Positions 1 through 7,729 are shown, counted from the first letter of the stretch. The stretch: DNA of 15,825 nt from JANRKG01 sp033763635 (GCA_033763635.1 JANRKG010000265.1:1-15825); one strand, 5' to 3'. Numbers and translations are program-made. The notes: generated by a model from the sequence alone, not told the origin.

Positions 1-1
1 C

Positions 2-616
2 AAAGAATATCCCCAGGCGGGAGCGTATGGAGGCCCCATTCATGGGCAGTTTGAGACAGAACCTCCGCCCGGTTTTGAGAAGATCCAGGTATTTCTCGCC
101 ATTCGAGATCATGGGCAAGTCCCAGTACGGTTTGATGCCGAGAATCTTCGCTTACCTCCCGCTGCATCCCTCGTCGTGCGACGACAGGCATGGTTAGCGA
201 ACGTCCCACCACGCCCCAAGTTAGGGGGAAAACTGCCGGGGCTGCTGGTGCAAGGGGATGATTATGAACCCCTCATGTATCTGCATAAGGCAGGTTGGGA
301 GATCTGGTATAACCCCACCATGCACTCCTACCATCAAATTCCACCCCAACGGTTTGAACGGGAGTATTTATTGCGTCTGGCGCGAGGATGCGGATTACCA
401 ACCTGCCATCTCAAAATGATTGGGGCCAGTTCTACTCAACAACCTGGCATTTTGTTAAAGACTTTTGCAGGCAACTTAAACCGAGCGATTCGCCACTGGC
501 TCAATCATCGCCATCACCTGGAAACGGATCTCGCAGCAGCTTGTGAAATGGCTTTTCATGAAGCCAGTGTGATGAGCGTTTTCTTTTACTTAAAAAGAGC
601 AATGAAACTGTCTTAA
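2..616 (+). CDS. hpsE: HpsE-like family 2 glycosyltransferase, C-terminal part
   Basis: The frame is open from the window edge to the TAA at 614-616, giving 204 visible residues; the N-terminal part of the catalytic domain lies outside. The visible protein starts with a YPQAGAYGGPIHGQF-like stretch, then LVVRRQAWLANVPP, then GDDYEPLMYLHKAGWEIWYNP and YHQIPPQRFEREYLLRLARG. From memory, this order is typical of HpsE, the GT2-type enzyme of hormogonium polysaccharide synthesis in filamentous cyanobacteria. The acidic GDDYE segment is where GT2 enzymes keep the catalytic base. A GTG at 176 could be taken as a start, but the same frame continues upstream with family-like sequence, so this is an edge truncation and not a short gene. 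The next glycosyltransferase begins two bases after the stop, so the genes are probably co-transcribed. The family is well supported. The exact hps letter is an inference, because hpsA-D are not in view. Confidence 0.8.
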   Translation, partial: KEYPQAGAYGGPIHGQFETEPPPGFEKIQVFLAIRDHGQVPVRFDAENLRLPPAASLVVRRQAWLANVPPRPKLGGKLPGLLVQGDDYEPLMYLHKAGWEIWYNPTMHSYHQIPPQRFEREYLLRLARGCGLPTCHLKMIGASSTQQPGILLKTFAGNLNRAIRHWLNHRHHLETDLAAACEMAFHEASVMSVFFYLKRAMKLS

Positions 617-618
617 AT

Positions 619-1623
619 ATGCCCTTAATTTCTGTCATCATTCCAGCTTATAACGCTGAAAAAACAATTACCGAAACGGTTCAATCCGTCCTCAGTCAAA
701 CCTTTACGGATTTTGAGGTAATTGTTATTAACGATGGCTCTCAAGATGACACCTTAGAAGTGCTTTCAACGATTCAAGACGATCGCCTTCGAGTGATTTC
801 CCAAGTTAATGGGGGCGCTCAAAAGGCGCGCAATCGTGGCATTCAAGCAGCAACAGGAGCCTATATTGCCCTATTGGATGCGGATGATTTATGGACTCGT
901 GATAAATTAGCAACTCAAATCAAAGCTTTAGAAGAAGACCCAACCGCTGGGGTGGCCTATAGCTGGATGAATCGAATTGATGAGCAAGGGCATTTCTTGC
1001 GACGGGGAAGTTACCATCGCTTTAGCGGCAATGTTTTTGCCCATCTTTTATTAATTGATTTTATCGAAAATGGTTCAAATCCTCTGATTCGCACACAAGC
1101 ATTTGATGAAGTTGGTTTATTTGATGAAACCTTATCCTGTGGGCAAGATTGGGATATGTGGCTTCGATTAGCGGCCCGTTATCCCTTTGTTGTCATTCCC
1201 TCCGTTCACACCTTATATCGCAAAACACCAAATTCAATTTCTTCCAAGTTAGAACAACGGGAGGCGGGATATCTAAAAGTCATTCACAAAGCTCTCACAA
1301 CAGCCTCTCCTGAAGTTAAAGCCCTGAAGCCTCATATTATTGGCAATCGCTACAAATGCCTCATCATTGATGCCTTAAATGGATCTCCAAGTCCTCAACG
1401 CGCCCTCATAGCAGCTCAATTTCTATGGACTGTTATTCAATATGATCCATCCCTCCTGCATTCGCGAATCTTCATTAAGATTCTCCTCATCATTGCTATC
1501 ATGTTGGTTCTCCCGCCCAAACCAGCTATGCAACTCTTGCAACGTAAATACTCACTCTTCGATATCAGCACGTTAGGGGGGTATCTCAAGTTAGATGTTC
1601 CTCCGATGCTCTCTCCTATGTAA
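619..1623 (+). CDS. GT2 family glycosyltransferase (first of a tandem pair)
   Basis: This 334-residue protein has a GT-A fold glycosyltransferase domain at about residues 3-190. Visible motifs are SVIIPAYNAE (5-14), VINDGS (36-41, nucleotide-sugar binding), the metal-binding DADD (87-90) and GQDWDMWLRL (175-184), the catalytic-base region, where Gln stands in the place usually held by Glu in EDWD. The C-terminal third is less conserved and carries a hydrophobic stretch (about 282-300) that may seat the enzyme at the membrane. It would transfer a sugar from an activated donor to a growing polysaccharide; donor and acceptor cannot be read from the sequence. The ATG follows the preceding stop by two bases, with only a weak ribosome-binding site, so translational coupling is likely. 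It is closely related to the next gene. It may correspond to one of the other hps glycosyltransferases, but I cannot assign which. Confidence 0.88.
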   Translation: MPLISVIIPAYNAEKTITETVQSVLSQTFTDFEVIVINDGSQDDTLEVLSTIQDDRLRVISQVNGGAQKARNRGIQAATGAYIALLDADDLWTRDKLATQIKALEEDPTAGVAYSWMNRIDEQGHFLRRGSYHRFSGNVFAHLLLIDFIENGSNPLIRTQAFDEVGLFDETLSCGQDWDMWLRLAARYPFVVIPSVHTLYRKTPNSISSKLEQREAGYLKVIHKALTTASPEVKALKPHIIGNRYKCLIIDALNGSPSPQRALIAAQFLWTVIQYDPSLLHSRIFIKILLIIAIMLVLPPKPAMQLLQRKYSLFDISTLGGYLKLDVPPMLSPM

Positions 1624-1644
1624 TTTTTAAAGGGCCAAGATAAT

Positions 1645-2583
1645 ATGCCAACTGTCTCAATTATTGTGCCAGTTTTTAATGGAGAGAAATATTTAAAATC
1701 CACGATCGAATCTGTTTTAATTCAGACATTTTCAGACTTTGAAATTATTGTCATTAATGATGGTTCAACAGATAGAAGTCTGGAGGTTTTATCAACAATT
1801 AAGGATTCTCGAATTCAAATATTCACCTATGAAAATGCTGGTGTTTCTGTCAGTCGCAATCGGGGAATTGCAATTGCTTCTGGTGAATACATTTCCTTTT
1901 TAGATGCAGATGATCTATGGACCTCAAACAAGCTAGAAAACCAGTTAGCAGCATTAAAAAATAATCCTGATGCCGCCGTGGTTTATAGCTGGACAGACTA
2001 TATTGATCAGGATGAAAAATTTCTTTATCCAGGGAGTCATTGTAGTAAAACAGGCAATATTCACCAAGATCTTTTAGTTCAAAATTTCATTGAAAATGGA
2101 TCTAATATTCTTTTAAAGAAACAAACCTTACTGTCTGTTGGTGACTTCGATCCTGCTCTAGTACCCGCTGAAGATTGGGATTTGTGCTTACGATTAGCGG
2201 CCCATCATTTATTTACAGTCGTACCCCAACCCCAGATTCTATACCGCATTTCTCCATCCTCTGCTTCTGCAAATGTTATGAGGCAAGAAGTCAGCACCTT
2301 AAAAGTTTTAGAAAAACATTGCAGCCTCTATCAAATTCCTTCAGACGTGAGGATTAAAAGTCTAGCAAATTTATATCGATATTTAACTTTTAGGTGTTTA
2401 GAAACAGCATCAAATCGGCAGGGTCATTGGCTTGCTCTTTATTACTTTAACAAATGGTTATCTTATGATCCAAAATCTTTGATTCGACATACCAAACTTA
2501 TATCAATTACAATATTCAAGATTATTTTTTCTGTCATATTATCCCCTACCGTGTACAGAAAACTACATTCCATTTCTCTATGA
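1645..2583 (+). CDS. GT2 family glycosyltransferase (second of a tandem pair)
   Basis: This 312-residue GT2 enzyme has the same motif register as its upstream neighbour: SIIVPVFNGE (5-14), VINDGS (36-41), DADD (87-90) and AEDWDLCLRL (175-184). Unlike its neighbour it keeps the usual Glu-Asp pair at the catalytic-base site. Aligned by hand without gaps, residues 1-190 match the neighbour at 98 positions, so the pair arose by tandem duplication followed by divergence. The C-terminal end is hydrophobic and basic (about 283-312) and may associate with the membrane. The gene starts 21 bases after the previous stop, with an AAAGGG element ahead of the ATG, and fits the same operon. Its bases are strikingly AT-rich (the line 1681-1740 has 18 G or C in 60). 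The sugar substrate is unknown. Confidence 0.88.
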   Translation: MPTVSIIVPVFNGEKYLKSTIESVLIQTFSDFEIIVINDGSTDRSLEVLSTIKDSRIQIFTYENAGVSVSRNRGIAIASGEYISFLDADDLWTSNKLENQLAALKNNPDAAVVYSWTDYIDQDEKFLYPGSHCSKTGNIHQDLLVQNFIENGSNILLKKQTLLSVGDFDPALVPAEDWDLCLRLAAHHLFTVVPQPQILYRISPSSASANVMRQEVSTLKVLEKHCSLYQIPSDVRIKSLANLYRYLTFRCLETASNRQGHWLALYYFNKWLSYDPKSLIRHTKLISITIFKIIFSVILSPTVYRKLHSISL

Positions 2584-2655
2584 TTTGAAGACTCAATTTC
2601 TTTCAAAGCTCTTTCGTAAACTATCATCTAAATCCATTTTAAGGAATTAAAAATT

Positions 2656-3372
2656 GTGGGAAAGAATCCATACGAACAAGCAAAACATTTTTTATATTCG
2701 AGCATTCGTCAAGATTATGACTTAACTACAATTTTGATGTTCTTTGATCGATATTTAGGGGCTAAAAAAGAGACTTGCCGCTTACTGGATGTAGGGTGTG
2801 GATATGGCGAAAAGCTAAAAGGGTTGCAAAAGGCTGGATACCACATCCTGGGGGTAGAAATCAATCCAGAAATTGTAAAAAAAAATCAGGCAAATGGTCT
2901 GAACTGTATCACTGTTGATGACTTTGAAAAAAGCACCGATACTTTTGATGGGATTTTAATGTCTCACATTATTGAACACTTTGATCCAGTTAGCTTGAAA
3001 GAGTTTATGGATAGCTACCTGGATCGCTTAAATCGGAAGGGATTTTTAGTCATTGCGACTCCCCTCATGTCGGACTCTTTTTATAATGATTTTGACCACA
3101 TTAAACCCTATCAACCTTTTGCAATTTTGAATGTTTTTGGTTCCCAGGCTGATCATCAAGTTCAATATTATTCCCGCAATAAGTTAGATCTGAAAGACTT
3201 GTATTTCCGAAAACGGCATTACCGACCTGTCTTTTTTCGAAGTCTTTATATTCGCTCTTCCTCCACCAAGATCCTTCAGCTCCTTGAGTTCTCCAGCGCA
3301 ATCCTTTGGATGATTTCAGGAGGAATCATAGGTCAAAAAGATGGATGGGTCGGTATTTTTCAGAAGCGGTAA
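2656..3372 (+). CDS. Class I SAM-dependent methyltransferase
   Basis: This 238-residue protein starts with GTG at 2656, preceded by AAGGA at 2641-2645; no nearby ATG would keep the N-terminus. The SAM-binding motif LLDVGCGYGE is at 43-52, followed by an acidic strand end GVEINPE (66-72), MSHIIEHF (102-109) and LVIATPLMSDSFYNDFDHIKPY (131-152). This order is typical of the Methyltransf_23 type found in polysaccharide and lipopolysaccharide clusters. The segment at about 200-226 is hydrophobic and might touch the membrane. It would methylate a small molecule, a sugar or a glycan end; the target cannot be told. It lies 72 bases after the second glycosyltransferase on the same strand and shares its AT-rich composition. 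It ends 43 bases before the convergent era stop, and no terminator is evident between the two. Confidence 0.85.
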   Translation: MGKNPYEQAKHFLYSSIRQDYDLTTILMFFDRYLGAKKETCRLLDVGCGYGEKLKGLQKAGYHILGVEINPEIVKKNQANGLNCITVDDFEKSTDTFDGILMSHIIEHFDPVSLKEFMDSYLDRLNRKGFLVIATPLMSDSFYNDFDHIKPYQPFAILNVFGSQADHQVQYYSRNKLDLKDLYFRKRHYRPVFFRSLYIRSSSTKILQLLEFSSAILWMISGGIIGQKDGWVGIFQKR

Positions 3373-3415
3373 GTCGTCATCAGAATCCGTTCATACTGAG
3401 CCAAACAATCGCAGC

Positions 3416-4354
3416 CTAATCTTCGACCCGATAGCCCAATTCAGCGAGTCGTGCGCGGGATTGCCGCCACTTCGGGCGCACCTTGACGAATAATTCCAGG
3501 TACACCTTCCCAGCAATCAGTTTTTGCATCTGCTCCCGTGCAGCACTCCCCAGAGCCTTTAGCATGCTGCCGCCCTTTCCAATCAGGATGCCTTTTTGAG
3601 AGTCCCGTTCTACCATAATGGTTGCCAGAACACGGGTAATGGTTGGTTCCTCATCTACCCGATCGATAATCACCGCAACCGAGTGAGGGACTTCCTCCCG
3701 TGTCAACAGCAAAATTTGTTCTCGGATCAGTTCACCCATGATGAAGCGTTCGGGCTGATCCGTCACTAAATCAGGAGGATAGTAGTACGGTCCATCCTCC
3801 AGGCGATCGATGAGACGTGTTTGCAGTTCCTCCAGCCCCTCCCCTGTGAGAGCCGAGAATTTTGCGAGGGGCCAACCGCGTTCGTTCGCGAGCGTACTGT
3901 AACTGGCATCAAGCGCCCCTGCCTCCGTCGGTTGCTGATCCGCTTTGTTGAGTCCTAAAACAACCGGGGTTGCAGTTTCTTTCAACAGATTGGCAATGTA
4001 GCGATCGCCGCCGCCCAACTCACTGGCACTATCCACCACAAAGAGCAGCAAATCGACGGAATGAATCGCAATCAGGGCATTCTTGACCAGCACTTCCCCT
4101 AATTGGTGGTGGGGCTTGTGAATTCCCGGCGTATCCACAAAGATGATCTGGGCCTGGGGAGTCGTCAAAATCCCCCGCAGCCGATTGCGAGTCGTTTGGG
4201 CAACGGGGGAAGTGATAGCGATTTTCTGACCGACCAACTGGTTCATCAACGTTGATTTACCCACATTAGGCCGACCGATAATCCCGATGAACCCTGACCT
4301 AAAACCAGGAGGAGCGGGGGGAATCAGGGGAGGGGAAGAGGAGAAGTCGTTCAT
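3416..4354 (-). CDS. era: GTPase Era (ribosome assembly)
   Basis: This 312-residue protein has all the G motifs of Era: P-loop GRPNVGKST (27-35), TT in switch I (54-55), DTPG (74-77) followed by IHKPHH, NKAD (136-139) and SAL (167-169). A C-terminal KH domain has GILIGKGGSMLK at 255-266. Era binds the 3' end of 16S rRNA and couples GTP hydrolysis to maturation of the 30S subunit; it is found at the ribosome and the inner membrane. The N-terminus has a short Pro/Ser-rich lead of about 20 residues. An in-frame TAA lies two codons upstream of the ATG, so the start cannot be further out. There is no strong Shine-Dalgarno sequence, and a small GGGG/CCCC hairpin sits just ahead of the start. It is the last gene of the leftward series, 112 bases after the transaldolase stop. 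Confidence 0.97.
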   Translation of the reverse strand: MNDFSSSPPLIPPAPPGFRSGFIGIIGRPNVGKSTLMNQLVGQKIAITSPVAQTTRNRLRGILTTPQAQIIFVDTPGIHKPHHQLGEVLVKNALIAIHSVDLLLFVVDSASELGGGDRYIANLLKETATPVVLGLNKADQQPTEAGALDASYSTLANERGWPLAKFSALTGEGLEELQTRLIDRLEDGPYYYPPDLVTDQPERFIMGELIREQILLLTREEVPHSVAVIIDRVDEEPTITRVLATIMVERDSQKGILIGKGGSMLKALGSAAREQMQKLIAGKVYLELFVKVRPKWRQSRARLAELGYRVED

Positions 4355-4466
4355 ATCTTAGAGGGGCTTCACCCCGTCAAGTCAAGAGGATTTTGCACCG
4401 CTCGCAACCTGAGGCGCGTCGGGGCAAAATATAACACTTCCATCATCCCATCCGAGTAGGGTAGGA

Positions 4467-5645
4467 TCACCCCACCTTTGCTAGATGTAACACCACACCC
4501 AAACCTACCCCCATCTCCTCAGGGGTCAGTTTGCCGTCACTATTGGTATCCAGGGCATCAAACACAGCATCCGTACCCAGCCATTCCTCACGGGTGATAA
4601 ACCCATCTCCATCCAGGTCATAGACATGGAAGATATCTTCTGCCGCATGGGTAATAGCCGCCTCACTTTCCAGGCGAAGCAGACGCATTTCCAACAAACT
4701 TTCCAGAGTTTCCAGAGCTTTCGTGAATCCCTTGATTCCCTCATCCAGTTTCTCGGAGGCCATTCGGTCTTCCCTGTGCATGCGATCAAACGTTTCCCGA
4801 TCGATCGAGATCTTGTCCATCTCCATCTCCGCTGCCTTTGCTGCATCCAGTTTTCGGGGCAGTTCGCCTTCCGTTGATTGCAGTTCCGCCAACAGAGCCG
4901 GAGAAATCGTCAGCAGGTCCGAACCCGCCAGTTCTATGATCTCGCCAAGGTTGCGGAAACTGGCCCCCATCACTTCTGTCTGATAGCCAAACTTCTTGTA
5001 ATAGTTATAGATGCGCGTGACGGAAACCACACCAGGGTCTTCTGCGGGTGCGTAACTCTCCTGTCCGGTTTCCTTCTTATACCAATCCAGAATGCGGCCC
5101 ACGAAGGGAGAAATCAGGGTGATTCCCGCTTCCGCACAGGCGATCGCCTGATGCAACCCGAACAGTAGGGTCAGGTTACAGTGAATTCCCTCTTTTTCCA
5201 GTACCTCAGCAGCTTTGATCCCCTCCCAGGTGGAAGCAATCTTAATCAGCACCCGATCGCGCCCAATTCCCGCCGCTTCGTATTGGGCAATTAAGGAATG
5301 AGCCTTGGCGATCGTCCCTTCCGTGTCGTAGGACAACCGAGCATCCACTTCCGTAGACACCCGACCGGGAATGATCTCCAGAATTTTCAGCCCAAAGGCT
5401 ACCGCTAACCGCTCAAACGCCAGGGACACAATTTCCGCATTCGTGGCTCCACTGCCCGCGTCCTTCTGCGCTCTCAGCAGCGTCTCATCCACAATCTCTG
5501 TGTATTGGGTCATCTGAGCGGCTGCCGTAATCAGAGATGGATTGGTCGTCGCATCGCGGGGCTTGAATTGTTCGATCGCCAGGATATCGCCCGTGTCGGC
5601 AACCACAACGGTCATCTCCCGCAGTTGATCGAGCAGGTTCGGCAT
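4467..5645 (-). CDS. tal: Transaldolase with C-terminal EF-hand pair
   Basis: Residues 1 to about 320 of this 392-residue protein form a class I transaldolase of the TalB type: Asp17 in VVADTGD, DATTNPSL (31-38), the Schiff-base lysine Lys135 in RVLIKIASTW, and the CNLTLLFG stretch (156-163). The enzyme moves a dihydroxyacetone unit between sugar phosphates and links the pentose phosphate pathway to glycolysis in the cytosol. The last 60 residues hold two well-formed EF-hand loops, DLDGDGFITREE (343-354) and DTNSDGKLTPEE (366-377), each with acidic or Asn ligands at positions 1, 3, 5 and Glu at 12, so calcium binding is likely. I recall a similar length for Synechocystis transaldolase. A clear ribosome-binding site (AAGGAG at 5653-5658) lies seven bases ahead of the ATG. 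It follows gap1 on the same strand, 172 bases away, with an inverted repeat between them. Confidence 0.95.
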   Translation of the reverse strand: MPNLLDQLREMTVVVADTGDILAIEQFKPRDATTNPSLITAAAQMTQYTEIVDETLLRAQKDAGSGATNAEIVSLAFERLAVAFGLKILEIIPGRVSTEVDARLSYDTEGTIAKAHSLIAQYEAAGIGRDRVLIKIASTWEGIKAAEVLEKEGIHCNLTLLFGLHQAIACAEAGITLISPFVGRILDWYKKETGQESYAPAEDPGVVSVTRIYNYYKKFGYQTEVMGASFRNLGEIIELAGSDLLTISPALLAELQSTEGELPRKLDAAKAAEMEMDKISIDRETFDRMHREDRMASEKLDEGIKGFTKALETLESLLEMRLLRLESEAAITHAAEDIFHVYDLDGDGFITREEWLGTDAVFDALDTNSDGKLTPEEMGVGLGVVLHLAKVG

Positions 5646-5720
5646 AGTTTATCTCCTTTAATTGGATGGTCAGGATGGGAAATCAAGGAATCAAGTAACA
5701 ATCAACTCACAATCAGCAGA

Positions 5721-5775
5721 GTGGGCATTGCTCAGATCTCCATGACACAACTCCGTCATCCTCTGCAATGCCCAC
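5721..5775. repeat. Long inverted repeat between gap1 and tal
   Basis: The arms GTGGGCATTGC (5721-5731) and GCAATGCCCAC (5765-5775) are perfect 11-base complements around a 33-base loop. On the minus-strand RNA the stem can be extended by three to four further pairs, some of them G-U. The loop holds a second small stem, ATGAC (5742-5746) with GTCAT (5755-5759). There is no T run on the exit side of the minus strand, so it is not a classical terminator of gap1. It may be a processing or stabilising structure in the gap1-tal transcript, or a degenerate palindromic repeat element. Confidence 0.6.
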
Positions 5776-5817
5776 CCTAACCCTATCTCTCGGACTAAAA
5801 TAGACGGCTCAGGACTG

Positions 5818-6867
5818 TTAACCTACCAGGGCAACGGCGCGATCGAGCAACCCATCCTTCGCAGCCATGACTAACATCAGGTCTACCACCCGATTCGAGT
5901 AGCCCCATTCGTTGTCATACCAGGAGACAACTTTGAAAAAGTGGGAATTTAGTTCGATCCCGGCCCCTGCATCAAAGATGCTGGAATGGGCATCGCCCTG
6001 AAAGTCTGTAGATACCACTTCTTCATCGGTGTAGCCTAACACGCCCTTCATTGGCCCTTCGGCAGCGGCCTTCATTGCCGCACAAATTTCTTTATAACTG
6101 GTAGCTTTTTCCGTTTTGAAGGTCAGATCTACCACCGAAACGTCCGGGGTTGGCACCCGAAACGCCATCCCAGTCAATTTACCCTTGAGTTGTGGCAGAA
6201 CCAGAGCCACGGCTTTTGCCGCCCCTGTGGAAGAAGGAATAATGTTCTGGGCTGCACCCCGTCCACCGCGCCAATCCTTCTTACTGGGACCATCCACCGT
6301 AGGCTGGGTAGCAGTCATGGCATGTACGGTTGTCATTAAACCTTCCGTCAGCCCAAAGTTGTCATCAATGACCTTGGCAACTGGAGCCAGACAGTTCGTG
6401 GTGCAACTGGCATTGGAAACTATCAGATCCTTGGCAGGGTCATAGGTTTCATGATTCACCCCGATCAGCAAGGTCGGCACCTTGTCCGGATCTTTGGTGG
6501 GAGCAGAAAGAATGACGCGCTTCGCCCCTGCCTTCAGGTGATTCTCGGCCCCTTCATAGGTTGTGAACAAGCCCGTCGATTCCACAATGTAATCAGCCCC
6601 CAGTTTTCCCCAGGGCAATTCAGCCGGATTACGCATGGAGACGCAGGGAATAAACAGACCATCGACCACAATCCCATCTTCTTTGGCCTCTACGGTGCCA
6701 TCGTAAGTGCCGTGAGTCGAGTCATATTTGAAGAGATAGGCCAGGTTATCGGGCGGAACCAAGTCATTAATCCCCACAAACTCAATATTGGGGTTTTTCA
6801 TCCCCGCCCGCATTACCAGGCGACCAATTCGCCCAAACCCATTAATGCCAACTTTCAACTTAGCCAC
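5818..6867 (-). CDS. gap1: Glyceraldehyde-3-phosphate dehydrogenase, NAD-type (Gap1)
   Basis: The chosen start is GTG at 6867, giving 349 residues that begin MAKLKVGINGFGRIG. A TTG two codons further out is too close to the AAGGAG at 6875-6880, which is seven bases from the GTG. The Rossmann motif GINGFGRIG is at 7-15, the catalytic Cys155 in SNASCTTNC and His182 in TTVHAMTA. The coenzyme pocket looks NAD-specific: Leu follows the Asn-Asp of GIND, and the sequence VDGPSKKDW carries Pro, where the Calvin-cycle Gap2 form has Thr and Ser. The whole protein resembles E. coli GapA more than chloroplast-type Gap2. It oxidises glyceraldehyde 3-phosphate in the catabolic, glycolytic direction in the cytosol. 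Its neighbour, transaldolase, fits a carbohydrate breakdown role. The 373-base upstream region leaves ample room for its own promoter. Confidence 0.95.
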   Translation of the reverse strand: MAKLKVGINGFGRIGRLVMRAGMKNPNIEFVGINDLVPPDNLAYLFKYDSTHGTYDGTVEAKEDGIVVDGLFIPCVSMRNPAELPWGKLGADYIVESTGLFTTYEGAENHLKAGAKRVILSAPTKDPDKVPTLLIGVNHETYDPAKDLIVSNASCTTNCLAPVAKVIDDNFGLTEGLMTTVHAMTATQPTVDGPSKKDWRGGRGAAQNIIPSSTGAAKAVALVLPQLKGKLTGMAFRVPTPDVSVVDLTFKTEKATSYKEICAAMKAAAEGPMKGVLGYTDEEVVSTDFQGDAHSSIFDAGAGIELNSHFFKVVSWYDNEWGYSNRVVDLMLVMAAKDGLLDRAVALVG

Positions 6868-7163
6868 AATCAATCTCCTTCTATTCGCTCAAGGATGTCA
6901 CTCTCACGGAATGTCTCACGTACAGGCTGACAAATTCCCTATCTAGCTGATGAATCTGATGCCCTCTTAAGAGCGACGCATGTACCAAAGTAGCGCTGTC
7001 GTCGAATTCAATACTCCAGAACCGAGGCGATCGTTTTTATCGCTTTCATCCTATCAGCGACCTCTCAGTAGAGACTTTGAACTAAATAATGTTTTCCTGA
7101 TTGGGTCAGAATGATTAAGTTTCTGATCCGGGAGGGGTAGGAAGGGCAAGAGCAAAAGCAAAC
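6868..7163 (-). promoter_or_regulatory. gap1 leader and presumed promoter region
   Basis: These roughly 300 bases hold no gene that I can support. They lie between the hemerythrin terminator and the gap1 start. Visible items are the AAGGAG ribosome-binding site (6875-6880), a possible five-base pairing of TCCTT with AAGGA that could partly cover it, and a ten-base palindrome CTCTTAAGAG (6964-6973). I could not pick out a convincing -35/-10 pair, and I saw no GTA-N8-TAC NtcA site. That a promoter is present is inferred from the terminator upstream. Confidence 0.4.
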
Positions 7164-7198
7164 AGAGACCAATCGGGATCAATTCCCCATCGGTCTCT
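7151..7198 (-). terminator. Rho-independent terminator of the single-domain hemerythrin gene
   Basis: On the minus strand, AGAGACC (7198-7192) pairs with GGTCTCT (7170-7164). The stem continues inward through GAT/ATT and GGG/CCC with one mismatch, giving about 13 pairs around a seven-base loop. The exit side is T-rich (GTTTGCTTTTGCT, 7163-7151). It starts 42 bases after the hemerythrin stop, which is the expected place, and it should separate that transcript from gap1. Confidence 0.8.
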
Positions 7199-7213
7199 AT
7201 CCAAATATTACTT

Positions 7214-7245
7214 TTTGGCTGATTTTAGCTTTGGCTGATTTTAGC
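7214..7245. repeat. Exact 16-bp tandem duplication across a stop codon
   Basis: The unit TTTGGCTGATTTTAGC occurs twice with no gap (7214-7229 and 7230-7245). The second copy contains the stop codon of the hemerythrin gene (7241-7243), so the duplication repeats the stop and the bases just beyond it. It looks like a simple slippage event that left the protein unchanged. Confidence 0.85.
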
Positions 7246-7720
7246 GGCTCATCGCCTCTTCGACATCCGCTTCCACGCGAGATTTAGCAGCAATGAACTC
7301 TTCCCCAAGCTGTTTCAGTTCCTTTTCACCCATCACACCTTTCACGGCCTCAAAGATTTCGCCTTCCTCTTCCTGAATGTGGTGCATCATGGCTTCTTGC
7401 AGTTCCTGAAGTTTTTGCTTGAACTCTGGATCACCCGGTTCCATCGTCCGGATTTCTTCGAGCATGATTTCTGCTTCTTCATGCTCCTCTTCCGCTTCTT
7501 CGATGAAATCTTCCGTTTCCTCAAAGTCACGCATCGCAGGGTAGAACACTAATTCCTCTGCTTCAGCGTGTAAATTAATTTCTTTGTACAGCAGATTGAA
7601 ATGCTCGTACAGCATTGCCATATCATCCATGTTTTCCATTTCATGGAAAATGGATTGAACCTTCTGGTGATCCGCCTTGATCAGGGAAAGAATATCGTTT
7701 TTATCCTGCTTCTTCGCCAT
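7241..7720 (-). CDS. Single-domain hemerythrin (HHE cation-binding) protein
   Basis: The start is ATG at 7720, giving 159 residues; a TTG at 7744 in the same frame is less likely because the AAGGAG at 7730-7735 sits nine bases before the ATG. The protein is a helical bundle with the expected iron ligands: His18 (ADHQKV), His51 and Glu54/Glu55 (LHAEAEELVFYP), His80 (EEEHEEAE), and His114 with Glu118 (HHIQEEEGEIF). This spacing is that of the HHE family (PF01814), which holds a di-iron centre and binds oxygen, senses redox state or stores iron. The sequence is very acidic and has no signal peptide or membrane segment, so it is cytosolic. It follows the two-domain hemerythrin gene on the same strand, with an inverted repeat between them, and ends in a strong terminator. 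Its exact role is not known. Confidence 0.9.
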   Translation of the reverse strand: MAKKQDKNDILSLIKADHQKVQSIFHEMENMDDMAMLYEHFNLLYKEINLHAEAEELVFYPAMRDFEETEDFIEEAEEEHEEAEIMLEEIRTMEPGDPEFKQKLQELQEAMMHHIQEEEGEIFEAVKGVMGEKELKQLGEEFIAAKSRVEADVEEAMSR

Positions 7721-7729
7721 GATGAAATT

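Noticed and set aside
176..616. A separate short gene starting at GTG 176
   Set aside because: The same frame stays open to the window edge and upstream residues match the HpsE pattern, so it is the tail of a longer gene.
4390..4430. Seven-base inverted repeat ATTTTGC/GCAAAAT in the tal-era spacer
   Set aside because: Short arms around a 27-base loop are expected by chance; no T run or conserved element supports a role.
4448..4471. Possible hairpin at the end of the transaldolase gene as terminator
   Set aside because: The stem needs wobble pairs, includes the stop codon and is not followed by a T run, so I do not call it a terminator.
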